This document shows, one piece after another, positions 62,931-64,000 of a stretch of DNA of 64,000 nucleotides. The stretch is from assembly GCA_965203505.1 (NCBI GenBank), contig OZ241880.1, positions 62,001 through 126,000 on the forward strand, in the 5' to 3' direction. Numbering within the stretch: position 1 is the first letter of the stretch; every line of letters begins with the position of its first letter. A program made the translations under genes and the position numbers. The notes beneath the pieces are model-generated. The model was not told where the DNA came from and searched no databases. It was given only the letters and a program-made list of their open reading frames with translations. This DNA comes from Bin127 sp965203505. Its GTDB lineage: Bacteria > Chloroflexota > Dehalococcoidia > Lucifugimonadales > Lucifugimonadaceae.

Positions 62931-63610
62931 CGAGGGTCCCCGAAGTCAATCAGTTCATTAAATCGTTAGCCGATGCTGAACTACCCGATAGACGGAGCGT
63001 AAACGTCTACTTGAACACCACACGCTGCGAGAATCTCAGGCGTTGGTTCAACACATTTGAGGACACGTCTCAATCAACGATCTTCGTAGGTGAAGCGCTT
63101 GGACGAGACGGTGGCGCGATTACCGGTGTTCCTTTCGTATCACCTCATGTGTTGACATCAACGCAAGATCCTTGGGGCGAGTTTGGTCCCGAAACCAGTT
63201 ATTCGATGCCAGTAAACGGGGACTCGACTCAAAAAGAGCGCACAGCGACGAGGTTTTGGAAGCACGTCCCGGGGTTGTTGGGCGGGTTGCCTCGCCCTTT
63301 GACGTGGAACATCTTCCCGTTCTGGCCCTATTCAACCGATAACCGCGGCAGGCGAATCAATCGTGCGCCGACTAAGGTGGAGGTGGAATTCGGGGAGCAT
63401 TGGTTGGTGCAAGTCACGGAAATGTTCCCGAATGCCCACATCTTATCGGTCGGTAATCTCGCTCAAAAAACCCTGAAATCGCTAGCGATCGAATCGCACA
63501 AGATACCGCATCCTTCGCGAGGTAGTGATTCTTCGCTGGTAGAGCAACTATCGGGTGCGGTAGCGAATCTGCAGCGAGATCCTTCGGTGGTATCGCCTTC
63601 AAAGCGGTAA
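62927..63610 (+). CDS. Uracil-DNA-glycosylase-superfamily-like protein
   Basis: 227 residues from GTG 62927, overlapping the previous stop by 4 bases. Motif-like blocks: FVGEALGRDGGAITGVPFVS (residues 53-72, the water-activating loop region), NIFPFWPYS (128-136), LSVGNLAQKTL, and HPSRGSD (195-201, the leucine-loop region). These follow the UDG fold. There is no Cys set for a 4Fe-4S cluster. Activity on uracil is not established by sequence alone. Confidence 0.72.
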   Translation: MTRVPEVNQFIKSLADAELPDRRSVNVYLNTTRCENLRRWFNTFEDTSQSTIFVGEALGRDGGAITGVPFVSPHVLTSTQDPWGEFGPETSYSMPVNGDSTQKERTATRFWKHVPGLLGGLPRPLTWNIFPFWPYSTDNRGRRINRAPTKVEVEFGEHWLVQVTEMFPNAHILSVGNLAQKTLKSLAIESHKIPHPSRGSDSSLVEQLSGAVANLQRDPSVVSPSKR

Positions 63611-63760
63611 TGATACGGTCTGCGCGATTTTATTCGCTAGAGTTTCGGAAGTTATCGTCACAGGCTGGATTATTCCAAGAGCACTATTACTCGCTTGAAA
63701 CGGATGGATCGATGGTGTAACCTAAGGTCAATCCCCCCCGGATTTTCGATGAAGGGGCAC

Positions 63761-63792
63761 AGGCCGCCACTTCGGTGGCGGCCTCTTTTTTT
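63761..63792 (+). terminator. Rho-independent terminator
   Basis: AGGCCGCCAC (63761-63770), loop TTCG, GTGGCGGCCT (63775-63784), then CTTTTTTT. A perfect 10-bp GC-rich stem with a UUCG tetraloop and T-run. It lies about 150 bases after the UDG-like stop; the spacer could hold a small RNA or a 3' UTR. Confidence 0.92.
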
Positions 63793-63808
63793 GCGAAACG
63801 AAAAAGCA

Positions 63809-64000
63809 ATGACGACTAATGTGTATATCGACGGTTTCAATCTTTATTACAACGCGTTGAAAGGCACAAGATATCGATGGTTGGATATCGATCGTCTAGT
63901 CTTTGATCTGCTCCCACTTGATCAAGTCGATCGCATCTGTTACTTCACTGCTCCGGTCCAGATCCAAAACGGCGACGGCGGGCCGCGCCAACGCCAGTCG
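63809..64000 (+). CDS. NYN-domain protein, 3'-truncated by window edge
   Basis: Starts ATG 63809 just after the terminator. The product begins MTTNVYIDGFNLYYNALKG, with the hallmark Asp-Gly-Asn of NYN/LabA-like PIN domains, then RYRWLDIDRLVFDLLP and ICYFTAPVQ. It continues beyond the window. Predicted RNase; a distinct protein from the NYN gene at 7683. Confidence 0.88.
   Translation, partial: MTTNVYIDGFNLYYNALKGTRYRWLDIDRLVFDLLPLDQVDRICYFTAPVQIQNGDGGPRQRQS

Noticed and set aside
63611..63760. tRNA-Sec or SRP RNA before the terminator
   Set aside because: No acceptor stem, T-loop consensus or SRP core could be found in the stretch.
1..64000. CRISPR array or prophage
   Set aside because: No regularly spaced direct repeats and no phage structural or integrase genes were seen.

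Overview
This window is bacterial, moderately GC-rich and densely coded. I infer a marine or host-associated Chloroflexota lineage of the SAR202/Dehalococcoidia kind. The reasons are four mandelate-racemase-type enolase-superfamily paralogues in 64 kb, several lipoprotein substrate-binding proteins of ABC importers (one on a long Val-Glu-Val repeat stalk), Thr/Pro-rich surface linkers and several selenoprotein candidates. This placement rests on gene content only; no rRNA gene is present.

The main discovery is three genes with an in-frame TGA exactly where a redox cysteine is expected, each followed by a compact bacterial-SECIS-like stem-loop. They are (1) a peroxiredoxin with PxxxTxxU (8539-9027), (2) a DsbA-like thioredoxin-fold lipoprotein with UPHC (18816-19622), and (3) a two-domain UGSC-family protein with UGTC (59965-61608, minus strand). 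TGA ends many other genes here, so it is not generally reassigned. The cell probably makes selenocysteine, but selA, selB, selC and selD are not in the window.

Layout. 1-3.3 kb: the 3' part of pheT, moeA with a His-rich N-terminus, and an orphan. 3.3-5.7 kb: a gene-poor stretch of dispersed repeats with a decayed IS5-family element. 5.7-9.0 kb: gamma-glutamyltransferase, a NYN-domain protein and the seleno-peroxiredoxin. 9.1-12.0 kb: a restriction-modification cassette made of a DpnA-like adenine methyltransferase, a PD-(D/E)XK-like nuclease, its catalytically degenerate twin, a small Cys protein and a convergent PLD-type protein. 12.4-20.8 kb: CoA-transferase beta subunit, enolase-superfamily enzyme, acidic membrane-anchored protein, etfBA, sulfatase, DsbA-like selenoprotein and a second enolase-superfamily enzyme. 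21-33.8 kb: housekeeping (recG, rlmN, rsmG, ppx/gppA, tRNA-Arg) mixed with a uronate-dehydrogenase-like enzyme, membrane proteins and small orphans.

34-51.4 kb is transport: a ferric-iron-type ABC importer (binding protein, permease, ATPase), a branched-chain amino-acid-type importer with two tandem binding proteins, and a dipeptide-type importer with a strong hairpin between its binding-protein and permease genes. A sirtuin, an O-methyltransferase and a DUF1761 protein lie between. 51.5-64 kb holds a third enolase-superfamily enzyme next to a ThDP enzyme, a methyltransferase, a lipoprotein with a duplicated ClpP/crotonase-like domain, a histidine phosphatase, a DinB-like protein, a DUF1697 protein, the UGSC selenoprotein, a fourth enolase-superfamily enzyme, a UDG-fold protein, a rho-independent terminator and the start of a second NYN gene.

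Together the genes suggest a heterotroph that imports peptides, amino acids and iron, degrades sugar acids and sulfated organics (enolase-superfamily dehydratases, sulfatase, uronate dehydrogenase, ETF), and uses selenocysteine for redox defence.
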